Assembly (NCBI RefSeq): GCF_900095825.1
Contig: NZ_LT608315.1
Span: 448,318-512,317 of the forward strand
Reading direction: 5' to 3'
From: Acidaminococcus massiliensis
GTDB taxonomy: Bacteria > Bacillota > Negativicutes > Acidaminococcales > Acidaminococcaceae
DNA: 64,000 bases
The position numbers and the translations under genes are program-made. The notes below the pieces were generated by a model. The model was not told the origin of the DNA, made no database searches, and saw only the letters and a list, made by a program, of their open reading frames with translations. Positions 16,067 through 23,780 of the stretch are shown piece by piece (position 1 is the stretch's first letter; each line of letters opens with the position of its first letter).

Positions 16067-18355
16067 TTACTTTTTGCTCCCGGCATAGTAATTGATCAGG
16101 CAGCCTGCAGCCAGGATGTCTTTCTGGGACGGTTCCACGCTGCCCAAATGCAGGGTGATCTCCGCCGTCTTCTTTCCATCCCGGATGACATAGGCCTTGT
16201 AGGTGTCCGTCTCTCCCAGAAGGATTTCCCGCACGTGGGGCACATAGACCAGATCTCCCACGGCCAGTTTTCGAGAATCTTCATAGGAAGCCAGGAAGGG
16301 AAGCATCCCCCAGTTCATCACATTGCTCCGGTACCGCTTGGTGGCATATTCCAGGGCGATGTTGGCAGCACCGCCCAGCACCCGCTGGCAGGAAGCTGCC
16401 TGTTCCCGGGCAGAGCCGTCACCGGGCTTGTTGGCATAGACCACGGAGCCGAGGGAAGTATCCTTTGCCATCTCTTCCACTGTTTCCGGCAGGGCCAGGG
16501 CTTCTTTCACAGTGCGGTAGACGGCTTCCAATTCTCCGCTTTCCGTTCCGTCCTGTCTGGCTTTTTCCAGGCACCGTACTGCTTTAGCCCGCCCCACATA
16601 TTCCGGCACCTTCCGGCTCAGGGCAAATTCACTGAGGGCATAAGGATCGCTCCGGTAGGAAGAAGTTTCCCCGGAAGGGATCAGTTCATCGGTGGTGGTC
16701 ACCGGATCATCGATATACGCCGCCACTTTCAGCAGCAGGTTCTCGTTCATAGGTTCAATGGAAGGCCAAGGCTTGATGGAAGGGCCATAGACCAGTTCTT
16801 CCTTCTTATCCGGCTGGCCGATGCCATCGAACACTTTATGGTCATAAGGCAGGGAATCATAATGGTAGGGCGGGATGGTTTCATCATATTCCACTTCCGT
16901 AGCCGGCGTCAGGGCTCCCTGATTGGCAGCGGTAGCAGCCACGCTCCGGGCATCCATCAGTGCCACAGAGGCGATCTGCCCCTTCCCCGGTTTGCTCCCT
17001 TCCCGGTTGGGGAAATTCCGAGTGGTATGACGGATGCTGAATCCCTTGTTGTTGGGCGTATCTCCAGCCCCGAAGCAAGGACCGCAGAAAGCGGAACGGA
17101 CCACGGCGCCGGCATCCATCAGATCGGCCAGAGCTCCATTGCGCATCAGTTCCATGTAAATGGGATGGCTGGAAGGATAGACACTGAAGGCGAACCGTTC
17201 GCTGCCGATGCTCTTCCCTTTCAGGATATGGGCAGCCGCCACCAAGTTCTCATACAGCCCGCCGGAGCAGCCGGCGATCAGGCCCTGGTCGCAGTGCATC
17301 TTCCCATCATAATATTTGTCTGCCAAGCCCAGGGACAGTTCCTTGTTGTCCAGCATATTCACTGCCTGTTCTTCGATTTCCGCCAGCAGGTCTTTGCCGC
17401 CTTCATTCAATTCCTTGATGGTATACACATGGCTGGGATGGAAGGGCATGGCAATCATGGATTCCACCTTGTCCAGATCCACCACTACAGCCCCATCATA
17501 GTAAGCCAGGTTTTCCGGCTGCATCTCTTTGTAGGCTTCCGGCCGGTGATGGAGTTCCAGATATTCTTTCACCGTAGTATCCGTGGCCCAGATGGTGGTG
17601 AGGCAGGTGGTCTCCGTGGTCATCACATCGATGCCGTTCCGGAAATCCATGGACAGTCCGGCGATGCCAGGGCCCATGAATTCCATCACCTTGTTCTTCA
17701 CAAACCCATTCTTGAAGACCGCTTTTTCAATGGCCAGTGCCACATCCTGGGGGCCCACCCCATGCCGGGGTTTCCCTTTCAGATAGATGGCGATGACCTG
17801 GGGCCGCCGGACATCATAGGTGTGGCCCAGAAGCTGCTTCACCAGTTCCGGTCCCCCTTCCCCGATGGCCATGGTCCCGAAAGCCCCGTACCGGGTATGG
17901 CTGTCAGAACCCAGGATCATCTTTCCGCCACCGGCCATTTTCTCCCGCATGTATTCGTGGATGACGGCCATATGGGGCGGTACGTAAAGGCCCCCGAACC
18001 GTTTCACCGCAGACAGGCCGAATACATGGTCATCTTCATTGATGGTTCCCCCCACGGCAGCCAAGCTGTTGTGGCAGTTGGTCAGGATGTAGGGGATGGG
18101 GAAATGATCCAGCCCGCTGGCGATGGCCGTCTGGATGATCCCTACGTAAGTGATATCATGGCTGGTCAGGGCATCGAATTTCAGATGCAGATCTTCCATC
18201 CCTGCTCCCTGCTGATGGGCTTTCAGTACCTGATAGGCCAGGGTCTTCTTGGCACCCTTCCCAGCGTCCGCCTGGATTCCCTGAGCGGCCAATTCGCTGC
18301 CTGTAAGCAGTTGTCCGTCTTTGTAATAAACTCCCTCATGGATCAGTTCTACCAT
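16067..18355 (-). CDS. Aconitase-superfamily hydratase (YbhJ-like)
   Basis: A 762-residue member of the aconitase superfamily. The Fe-S ligands are visible as GCSGG (Cys about 363) and CGPCFGAG (about 424 and 427), with DSHTRYGAFGT as substrate/cluster motif and RHTTRNFPNREGS in the C-terminal domain. Overall it looks closer to the E. coli YbhJ-type group than to canonical AcnA/AcnB, so aconitate hydratase activity is likely but not certain. Start at 18355 is chosen because GGAGGAG precedes it; the frame opens eight codons earlier. It probably forms an operon with the citrate carrier downstream. Confidence 0.85.
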   Translation of the reverse strand: MVELIHEGVYYKDGQLLTGSELAAQGIQADAGKGAKKTLAYQVLKAHQQGAGMEDLHLKFDALTSHDITYVGIIQTAIASGLDHFPIPYILTNCHNSLAAVGGTINEDDHVFGLSAVKRFGGLYVPPHMAVIHEYMREKMAGGGKMILGSDSHTRYGAFGTMAIGEGGPELVKQLLGHTYDVRRPQVIAIYLKGKPRHGVGPQDVALAIEKAVFKNGFVKNKVMEFMGPGIAGLSMDFRNGIDVMTTETTCLTTIWATDTTVKEYLELHHRPEAYKEMQPENLAYYDGAVVVDLDKVESMIAMPFHPSHVYTIKELNEGGKDLLAEIEEQAVNMLDNKELSLGLADKYYDGKMHCDQGLIAGCSGGLYENLVAAAHILKGKSIGSERFAFSVYPSSHPIYMELMRNGALADLMDAGAVVRSAFCGPCFGAGDTPNNKGFSIRHTTRNFPNREGSKPGKGQIASVALMDARSVAATAANQGALTPATEVEYDETIPPYHYDSLPYDHKVFDGIGQPDKKEELVYGPSIKPWPSIEPMNENLLLKVAAYIDDPVTTTDELIPSGETSSYRSDPYALSEFALSRKVPEYVGRAKAVRCLEKARQDGTESGELEAVYRTVKEALALPETVEEMAKDTSLGSVVYANKPGDGSAREQAASCQRVLGGAANIALEYATKRYRSNVMNWGMLPFLASYEDSRKLAVGDLVYVPHVREILLGETDTYKAYVIRDGKKTAEITLHLGSVEPSQKDILAAGCLINYYAGSKK

Positions 18356-18408
18356 TTTGACTCCTCCGTATCGAACCAAATCAGATTTTCTGTATCTTGC
18401 TTGTCTCT

Positions 18409-18455
18409 ATAGTAGAATTCTCTGTGAAATAATACAAATACCTGTTTTTTGGTAT
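18409..18455 (-). promoter_or_regulatory. Promoter of the aconitase-citrate operon with LysR-type operator
   Basis: Minus-strand -35 TTGTAT (18437-18432), 17 bases, then -10 TACTAT (18414-18409). Directly upstream of the -35 is the palindrome ATACC-N8-GGTAT (18438-18455), a good candidate site for the divergently encoded LysR regulator. The rest of the 334-base gap holds a hairpin (see 18498) and the LysR leader. Confidence 0.6.
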
Positions 18456-18497
18456 CTGGTATCGATTTTTTTTATGCCTTTCAGAAGGCTGGAACAG

Positions 18498-18530
18498 AAA
18501 AAACGGCAGCTTCCGCTGCCGCCGTTTTTT
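18498..18530. terminator. Terminator-like hairpin between divergent genes
   Basis: AAAAAACGGCAGC (18498-18510) pairs with 18515-18530, with a three-base bulge; A and T runs on both sides make it a terminator in either direction. Its place between two divergent promoters is odd; it may shield each leader from the other. Confidence 0.5.
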
Positions 18531-18689
18531 CCGTTGCTGGTTTTCTGAGGTTGGAATCTTCCTTTTCAGGAATTGCCCGTGATTCCTTCCTGCAGGGACC
18601 AGTCTACCTGTTTTCAGCCCAAAAAACAAATAGGAATTTATTCGGATTTGCGATAAAATAAATCTATCTTTGAAATGAGGAGGCCAGCC

Positions 18690-19547
18690 ATGGACAATAA
18701 GGATATCCTGCTGCTGAAAACCCTGTATGAAGAAAAGAACATCACCCATACCGCCAAACGGCTGTTCCTCTCCCAGCCAGCCCTGACCGACCGGCTGAAG
18801 CGCCTGGAGGCAGAATTCGGCTGCACTCTTTTTTTGCGCCAGCCCAGAGGCATCCAGTTCACTTCCGAGGGAGAGCTGCTGTACCGGTATTTTCTCCAGG
18901 CAGAAGCCTCCTATCAGAAAATCCAGGATACCCTTTCCGATGCCCGGATCCACCCGGCTGGCACCCTGTCCATTGCCTGTTCCAATGTTTTCGCCAAGTA
19001 CCACATGCCCCGGATCCTCACCCAGTTCCGGAAAACCTATCCCCGGATCGAGATCCACATGAAAAGCGGGTTCAGCCATGACCGGTATCGAGATTTCCTG
19101 GAAGGCAAATACCACATCTGCATCGTCCGGGGTGAACACAACTGGAACGAAGAGAAACGTCTCCTGTGGCAGGATCCTCTCTGTGCCTTCAGCAAGGATT
19201 CCCTGAACATGGACCTCTTGCCCAGCTATCCCTATATCCACTATATGACGGATCCTTTGTTCCAGAACGTGCTGGATGACTGGTGGTACGCCCATTACAA
19301 GAAACCGCCCTTTACCATCATCGAAACCGATGCCATGGATACCTGCCTGAAAATGGTCCAGGAAGGGCTGGGATTCACCCTGCTTTCCCGGAGCTGCGGC
19401 CAGGACACTCCCCATATCCATCCCACGGTGCTGACCACCGTGGAAGGGAAACCCCTGCTGCGGGAAACCTGGATGTTCTACCGGCACAATTACCATCTCC
19501 TGACCAGCGTCAAGGCGTTCGTGGATTTTATGAAGGAGAAATATTAG
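18690..19547 (+). CDS. LysR-family regulator of the citrate/aconitase locus
   Basis: A 285-residue LysR regulator: N-terminal winged helix with NITHTAKRLFLSQPALTDRLKRLE (read in two parts, residues about 18-41) and a periplasmic-binding-like effector domain. Start at 18690 follows GAGGAGG by six bases; the ATG at 18675 overlaps that site. It is divergent from the aconitase-citrate operon, which it most likely activates, probably with citrate or a relative as effector. It resembles the LysR encoded at 52329-53231, beside the citrate lyase operon. Confidence 0.9.
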   Translation: MDNKDILLLKTLYEEKNITHTAKRLFLSQPALTDRLKRLEAEFGCTLFLRQPRGIQFTSEGELLYRYFLQAEASYQKIQDTLSDARIHPAGTLSIACSNVFAKYHMPRILTQFRKTYPRIEIHMKSGFSHDRYRDFLEGKYHICIVRGEHNWNEEKRLLWQDPLCAFSKDSLNMDLLPSYPYIHYMTDPLFQNVLDDWWYAHYKKPPFTIIETDAMDTCLKMVQEGLGFTLLSRSCGQDTPHIHPTVLTTVEGKPLLRETWMFYRHNYHLLTSVKAFVDFMKEKY

Positions 19548-19580
19548 GGGGCGGCGCTAGTGCCGTCCCAGTCAACGGCC

Positions 19581-19621
19581 AGCTGTCAACAGCCGCTGAT
19601 CGCCGACTGTTGACAGCTGAC
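19581..19621. repeat. Intergenic inverted repeat, copy of a dispersed 17-base repeat
   Basis: CAGCTGTCAACAG and CTGTTGACAGCTG face each other as a perfect 13-bp inverted repeat. The right arm with flanks, GACTGTTGACAGCTGAC (19605-19621), recurs identically at 25361-25377. Confidence 0.7.
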
Positions 19622-19672
19622 AAAAAAGGACCGTGAAGAAATGTACAATTCATTTCTTCACAGTCCTTTTTT
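19622..19672. terminator. Bidirectional terminator between convergent genes
   Basis: A long A/T-flanked stem (19622-19643 with 19651-19672), interrupted by one bulged base. A6 at the left and T6 at the right allow termination of both the LysR gene and the minus-strand permease gene, whose stop codon overlaps the right arm. Confidence 0.8.
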
Positions 19673-20174
19673 ACATATGATGCATCCCGTCCATCTGGTG
19701 CATCTGCGCCGGCATGGGCTGCCAGCCGGTAATGGTGGGATCCACCATGCCGAACACCATGGCCACGTGGCTCACCACCAAGAACCCGATCAAAAGACCG
19801 AAATGGCGCAAGGTCCGCTGCTGGTCCGTGAGATGCTTCCCAGTGATTCCCAGTTCCATGAGAGCAATGGCCCCCAGGGGGAAGATGCCCAAAAGGTAGG
19901 CCGCGATAGCCAGCTGATCCGCCCAGCCCTTCCAGTGGATCCCGGGGATCACATTCACCAGAAGGTACAGCACCGCCAGGGCAAAATAAGCCCCGGCTGC
20001 GATCCCCAGCCGATGGTTCCAGGCTTTCCAGCCGGCTGCCCTGCCGCCATAATAGGTGGTATAGAACTCCGTAGCCACCAGAGATTCCGCCAATACCACC
20101 GGGATCACCATGAAAAGGATCAGGTTCCAGGGCTGGTTGGCCGCCAGCAGATCCATATAATTCGTCATAACCAT
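19671..20174 (-). CDS. Four-helix membrane protein with Met/His-rich C-terminus
   Basis: A 167-residue integral membrane protein with helices at about 17-35, 56-77, 87-109 and 124-143. The last 17 residues hold five Met and three His (M154, M158, H159, M161, M164, H165, H166, M167), a pattern that suggests soft-metal binding. I do not recognise a named family with certainty; similar permease-like proteins sit beside two-component systems in Firmicutes. A tandem 11-bp box lies upstream of its -10, as for the secreted protein at 23781-24056. A metal transport or sensing role is inferred. Confidence 0.7.
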   Translation of the reverse strand: MVMTNYMDLLAANQPWNLILFMVIPVVLAESLVATEFYTTYYGGRAAGWKAWNHRLGIAAGAYFALAVLYLLVNVIPGIHWKGWADQLAIAAYLLGIFPLGAIALMELGITGKHLTDQQRTLRHFGLLIGFLVVSHVAMVFGMVDPTITGWQPMPAQMHQMDGMHHM

Positions 20175-20217
20175 TGCACATCGCTCCTTTGCTGCATTTC
20201 CTTAAAATCATAGTTGT

Positions 20218-20274
20218 ATTATAGGGATAGAATGTGCAGATGGTGGGAAGAGAATATGAAGAAAATATGAAGGG
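20218..20274 (-). promoter_or_regulatory. Promoter with tandem TATGAAG box (second two-component system)
   Basis: Minus-strand -10 TATAAT (20223-20218) has no recognisable -35. Two adjacent 11-bp repeats, AATATGAAGAA (20253-20263) and AATATGAAGGG (20264-20274, plus-strand reading), lie upstream. From the -10 edge to the TATGAAG core is 32 bases, exactly as at 24110-24166. Confidence 0.6.
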
Positions 20275-20297
20275 GCTGCTGCTTATGCAACAGCTCC
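20272..20297 (-). terminator. Terminator of the sensor kinase gene
   Basis: An imperfect 11-bp stem with TTAT loop belonging to the CTGTTGC/GCAACAG hairpin type seen repeatedly in this window. It overlaps the tandem box of the next promoter by a few bases. Confidence 0.6.
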
Positions 20298-20298
20298 T

Positions 20299-21453
20299 CT
20301 ACAATTCCACCACAAACTCCGCCCCGCCCTCTTTCCGGTTCCGGGCGGTGATGGTCCCGCCCTGGGCTTCCACGAAGCTTTTGGCCAGAGAGAGCCCGAT
20401 ACCGCTGCCTCCGGAAGCCCGGTTCCGGGATTTGTCTCCCCGGTAGAACTGTTCAAAGATATGGTCCAGGTCTTCCGGCGCGATGCCCGGCCCTTCATCG
20501 GCAATGATCAGGCGCACCCGCTTTCCGACCGGTTCCGTCTGCAGCAGGATGGCCGTCCCGGGATGGGTGTACCGGATGGCATTGGTGATCAAATTGTAGA
20601 GGATCTGGTTCACCCGGTCCGGGTCCAGCTGCCGCACCGGAAGAGAAGGTGCCATATTTTTGACGAAATGGAGCCTCTTTTCTTCCAGCAGCGGTTCCAG
20701 CAGCTCCGCCGCCCGTTCTGCCTTTTCTCCCAAATCCACCGGCTGGAGATGGAGTTCCAATTGATGCACCTGGGCCAGGGAAAGATCCCGGAGATCCCCC
20801 ACCAGCCGAGTCAGCCGCATGACTTCTTCCTGCATGGAAAACAATTTCTCCGGCTCCGGTTCTTCCACTCCGTCCAGCATGCTTTCCAGATGCCCCTGGA
20901 GCACTGCCAGAGGCGTTTTCAGTTCATGGGCGATATTGGCCAAAAATTCCTGCCGGTTGCTTTCATTGGCAGCCAGCTCGGCAGACATCTGGTTGAACAC
21001 AGCCGCCAGCTGCCCCACTTCATCCTGGGTCTCCACAGGCACTTCCTGCTTCAGATGACCCTGACGGATCTTTTCAGCCGCCTGGGACAGCTGCCGCAGG
21101 GGCCGGGTGATATTCCCGGACAGGAAATAACTCACCACCAAGCCCATTCCGGCAAACAAAAAGCCGATCCACCACAGGGACTTGTGATAAGATTCCACAA
21201 AGGTCCGTTCTGCTGCCCCCAGCATCATCCGATGGTGCATGCCTCCCATGCCCATCATCCCCCGGCCCATGCCCCGGCCATACCCGCCGGCAGCCTGACC
21301 GCCCTGGCCCGCCAGGGCAGAAGGATCCTGGAGATACTGGAAGAAATGGGTTTCCATCTGCTGGCTGCAGATGTAGATCACCACCAGGGCACAGATCAGG
21401 ATCAGCAGGAAGGTGCTCACCATCATCTTATTCCGAACACTGTGAAAGCGCAT
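20299..21453 (-). CDS. Sensor histidine kinase with Met/His/Gly-rich extracytoplasmic loop
   Basis: A 384-residue kinase. Helices at about residues 12-30 and 93-112 enclose a short extracytoplasmic loop that contains a Gly/Met/His cluster (GRGMGRGMMGMGGMHHRMM, residues 59-77). Then come HAMP, the phospho-acceptor FLANIAHELKTP (His176), and HATPase motifs NLITNAIRYT, DEGPGIAP and GGSGIGLSL. The Met/His cluster suggests that it senses copper or another soft metal; this is inference. It lies two bases downstream of its response-regulator gene in one operon. Confidence 0.9.
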   Translation of the reverse strand: MRFHSVRNKMMVSTFLLILICALVVIYICSQQMETHFFQYLQDPSALAGQGGQAAGGYGRGMGRGMMGMGGMHHRMMLGAAERTFVESYHKSLWWIGFLFAGMGLVVSYFLSGNITRPLRQLSQAAEKIRQGHLKQEVPVETQDEVGQLAAVFNQMSAELAANESNRQEFLANIAHELKTPLAVLQGHLESMLDGVEEPEPEKLFSMQEEVMRLTRLVGDLRDLSLAQVHQLELHLQPVDLGEKAERAAELLEPLLEEKRLHFVKNMAPSLPVRQLDPDRVNQILYNLITNAIRYTHPGTAILLQTEPVGKRVRLIIADEGPGIAPEDLDHIFEQFYRGDKSRNRASGGSGIGLSLAKSFVEAQGGTITARNRKEGGAEFVVEL

Positions 21454-21455
21454 GT

Positions 21456-22175
21456 TCAGCCTCCGAATTTATAACCGATGCCATAGACCGTCAGGATGTA
21501 CCGGGGATTCCTGGAATCCGGTTCGATTTTCTTTCGCAGGTTCCGGATATGGGCATCGATGGTCCTTTCATACCCATCAAAAGCAAACCCATGGCTATTT
21601 TCCATTAATTGCAGCCTGTTATATACATGTCCAGGGCTTTTCATAAGGACTTCCAGCAAACTGAATTCGATGGGTGTCAATTCAATGGGTTTCCAGGTCT
21701 CCGTTCCCGGTTCCTTTTGGAACAGCAGGTGCCGGTCCATATCCAGTTCCAGATCCCCTGCCCGGATCACAGTTTCCGCCGGACTTTCCTTACCTTTGCC
21801 ATACGCCCCGTAGGTCCGCCGAAGCAGCGCCCGGACCCGTGCCACTAGCTCCCGCATGCTGAAAGGCTTGGTCACATAGTCATCCGCCCCCAGTTCCAGC
21901 CCCATGAGGCGGTCGAATTCCGCATCCCGGGCCGTCAGCATGATGATGGGCACCGTGCTTTCCTGCCGGATGGTCCGGCACACATCCCGGCCGTCGATCT
22001 TGGGCAGCATCAAATCCAGCACCAGCAGCTGAGGCTGATCCTTCCGGAACACCCGCAGGGCTTCCTCCCCGTCCCGAGCCGTCAGGACTGTGAACTGCTC
22101 CTTCCGGAAATAATTGGCCAACAGTTCCAGCAGCTTGGGATCATCATCCACCAGCAGTACAGAATAGTTTTCCAT
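21456..22175 (-). CDS. Response regulator, OmpR/PhoB family
   Basis: A 239-residue regulator with receiver motifs LVDDDPK, phospho-acceptor Asp in LLVLDLMLPKIDG and DDYVTKPFSM, and a C-terminal winged helix with LTPIEFSLLEVLM and IDAHIRNLRKKIE. Start at 22175 follows AAGGAGGGAACT. Its -10 (TATAAT, minus strand, 22202-22197) lies only 22 bases from an inserted IS element, so native upstream control has been replaced or interrupted. It probably controls the genes at 20174 and 24056 through tandem TATGAAG boxes. Confidence 0.92.
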   Translation of the reverse strand: MENYSVLLVDDDPKLLELLANYFRKEQFTVLTARDGEEALRVFRKDQPQLLVLDLMLPKIDGRDVCRTIRQESTVPIIMLTARDAEFDRLMGLELGADDYVTKPFSMRELVARVRALLRRTYGAYGKGKESPAETVIRAGDLELDMDRHLLFQKEPGTETWKPIELTPIEFSLLEVLMKSPGHVYNRLQLMENSHGFAFDGYERTIDAHIRNLRKKIEPDSRNPRYILTVYGIGYKFGG

Positions 22176-22224
22176 AGTTCCCTCCTTGCTGGGAACATTA
22201 TATAAAAAGGGGGTGTTGCTGAGC

Positions 22225-22267
22225 TGACCCCCAATTGTTAGACCAAAAATCTAACAATTGGGGGTCA
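22225..22267 (+). terminator. Inward-facing terminator at the left IS end
   Basis: The left terminal repeat forms the first arm of a perfect 18-bp stem (22225-22242 with 22250-22267) with a seven-base loop, followed by GTTTTTTA just before the transposase ATG at 22275. It should stop transcription entering from the left. Confidence 0.75.
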
Positions 22268-22274
22268 GTTTTTT

Positions 22275-22853
22275 ATGGCAAAACACAGCTATGAATTTAA
22301 GAAAAAAATAGTACTGGAATATTTGAACAGTGACGAAGGGTGTATTTCTATTTCACGTAAATATGGGATGGCAAGTAGCAGCCAGCTGCTAAAGTGGGTT
22401 GCTGCTTACAAGGCATTTGGTGATGATGGACTGAAAAGATCCCGCTCTCAAAAAATATACTCTTTCAAAGAAAAACTTTCTGTGGTAGAGTCTTACTTAA
22501 CAAATGAAATCTCATATCAGGAACTAGCAATTCAAGTAGGGATCAACAACCCATCAATGATTGCCAGATGGGTCAATGAATTTAGAATTGCGGGACCAGA
22601 TGCTTTACGGTCACATAAAAAAGGCAGGAAGAGAACTTTGAACAAATCTCAAACCAAAAAAACAGATACCCAGGTTCAGCAGCCGATGGTCGACATCAGT
22701 GTGGAACATGTCAAGGAGTTAGAGGATGAAAATCTTAAACTCCGTATAGAGAATGCTTTTTTAAAAGAACTGAGGAGACTGCGTTTAGAGGACGAAGCAA
22801 AAATGAGAGAGTTGCGAAAATCATCTCCAGTCTCCGAAGATCATTCAAATTGA
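22275..22853 (+). CDS. IS3-family transposase OrfA
   Basis: A 192-residue DNA-binding subunit with two helix-turn-helix units (around residues 5-50 and 65-110) and a C-terminal leucine-zipper-like helix (VKELEDENLKLRIENAFLKEL read in parts). OrfB lies in the -1 frame. That frame is already open more than 60 bases before the OrfA stop, so programmed -1 slippage (for example at the A5 run 22799-22803) could make an OrfAB fusion. The ATG follows the T-run of the IS-borne terminator closely and has no strong ribosome site, which fits low expression. Confidence 0.9.
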   Translation: MAKHSYEFKKKIVLEYLNSDEGCISISRKYGMASSSQLLKWVAAYKAFGDDGLKRSRSQKIYSFKEKLSVVESYLTNEISYQELAIQVGINNPSMIARWVNEFRIAGPDALRSHKKGRKRTLNKSQTKKTDTQVQQPMVDISVEHVKELEDENLKLRIENAFLKELRRLRLEDEAKMRELRKSSPVSEDHSN

Positions 22854-23695
22854 AAGACCTTCTCTCCTATACTCAAATGCCCAAAGCGACCTATATGTAC
22901 TGGCAGAAACGGTTTGACCGCGTGAATCCAGACCAGGAAGTAGAGGACAAAATACAGGAAATCCGCAGCCAGCATAAAGATTATGGATATCGGCGCATGA
23001 CCGGTGAGCTGAAGAATCAAGGGATTTGCGTGAACAAGAAGAAAGTTCAACGTATCATGCAGAAACTGAGCCTTCAGGTAACATCCTTTACCCGGAAAAG
23101 CCGTAAATACAGTTCCTATAAGGGTAAGGTAGGGACCATTGCTCCGAATAGAATACATCGTCGTTTTGAGACGAATATCCCACATCAGAAGATTACGACC
23201 GATACTTCAGAATTCAAATATTATGAAGTAGATACACAGGGACATCTGACCCTGCACAAGCTTTATCTGGATCCTTTCCTGGACATGTTCGATGATGAAA
23301 TCATCAGCTATGGAATAGCCAAACGTCCTTCGGCTGAAAGCATACTGGAAGCTCAAGCTGAAGCAATCGAAATTACTGCTGATTGTCCATATCGAAGAAC
23401 GTTTCACTCCGATCAGGGCTGGGCATACCAAATGAAGGCCTATACCAGGAAACTAAAAAAAGAACGAATTTTTCAGAGCATGTCTCGAAAGGGTAACTGT
23501 CATGATAACGCTGTAATGGAAAACTTTTTCGGCTTAATGAAACAGGAAATGTATTATGGAGTGATCTACTACAGCTACGAAGAACTAAAAGCCGCTATCG
23601 AACGATACATCAAATACTATAACGAACAAAGGATCAAGGAAAAACTGGGCTGGAAAAGTCCTGTTCAATACAGGCTTTCTTTGCTGGCAGCATAA
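22850..23695 (+). CDS. IS3-family transposase OrfB (DDE integrase domain)
   Basis: A 281-residue catalytic subunit of the rve/DDE superfamily. The triad is visible: Asp in ITTDTSEFKY, Asp in FHSDQGW and Glu in AVMENFFGLMK, with the IS3-typical SMSRKGNCHDNA before the Glu and YNEQRIKEKLGWKSP at the C-terminus. The N-terminal part has the HTH_21-like YGYRRMTGEL. The first possible start is the TTG at 22850, overlapping the OrfA stop as TTGA; translation by coupling or by -1 frameshift from OrfA is expected. Confidence 0.92.
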   Translation: MKDLLSYTQMPKATYMYWQKRFDRVNPDQEVEDKIQEIRSQHKDYGYRRMTGELKNQGICVNKKKVQRIMQKLSLQVTSFTRKSRKYSSYKGKVGTIAPNRIHRRFETNIPHQKITTDTSEFKYYEVDTQGHLTLHKLYLDPFLDMFDDEIISYGIAKRPSAESILEAQAEAIEITADCPYRRTFHSDQGWAYQMKAYTRKLKKERIFQSMSRKGNCHDNAVMENFFGLMKQEMYYGVIYYSYEELKAAIERYIKYYNEQRIKEKLGWKSPVQYRLSLLAA

Positions 23696-23698
23696 AAA

Positions 23699-23730
23699 AG
23701 TAACGAGACAGTAAAAACCATCTCGTTACT
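23699..23730 (-). terminator. Inward-facing terminator near the right IS end
   Basis: A 10-bp perfect stem (23699-23708 with 23721-23730). Read on the minus strand it is followed by a T6 tract, so it stops transcripts entering the IS from the right. Confidence 0.65.
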
Positions 23731-23780
23731 AAGGTCTAACTTTTTGGAGTCACATCATGCTGTGCAACACCCCCTTTTTA

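Larger units (their letters stand above)
22225..23752 (+). mobile_element. IS3-family insertion sequence (IS150-like), complete
   Basis: About 1,528 bp, bounded by imperfect 20-bp inverted ends: TGACCCCCAATTGTTAGACC at the left and, reading inward from the right, TGACTCCAAAAAGTTAGACC (16 of 20 match). It encodes two overlapping transposase frames. No clear direct target repeat abuts the ends; TGCTG occurs on both sides but a few bases away. Base composition is visibly more AT-rich than the neighbours, which fits recent arrival. Both frames are intact, so it may be active. Confidence 0.9.
22204..23779. terminator. Terminator hairpin split by an IS element
   Basis: AAAAAGGGGGTGTTGC (22204-22219) and its perfect reverse complement (23764-23779) are the two 16-base arms of a terminator. 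The arms lie on either side of the insertion. The right arm directly follows the stop codon of the minus-strand secreted-protein gene, so this was that gene's terminator. Confidence 0.75.

Noticed and set aside
15782-18412. Plus-strand open frame of 876 codons
   Set aside because: It is antisense to the aconitase-family gene, has no domain and no ribosome site, and is a product of GC-rich codon use.
22217-23762. TGCTG as target-site duplication of the IS
   Set aside because: The copies do not abut the inverted ends (3 and 5 bases away), so they cannot be claimed as a duplication.
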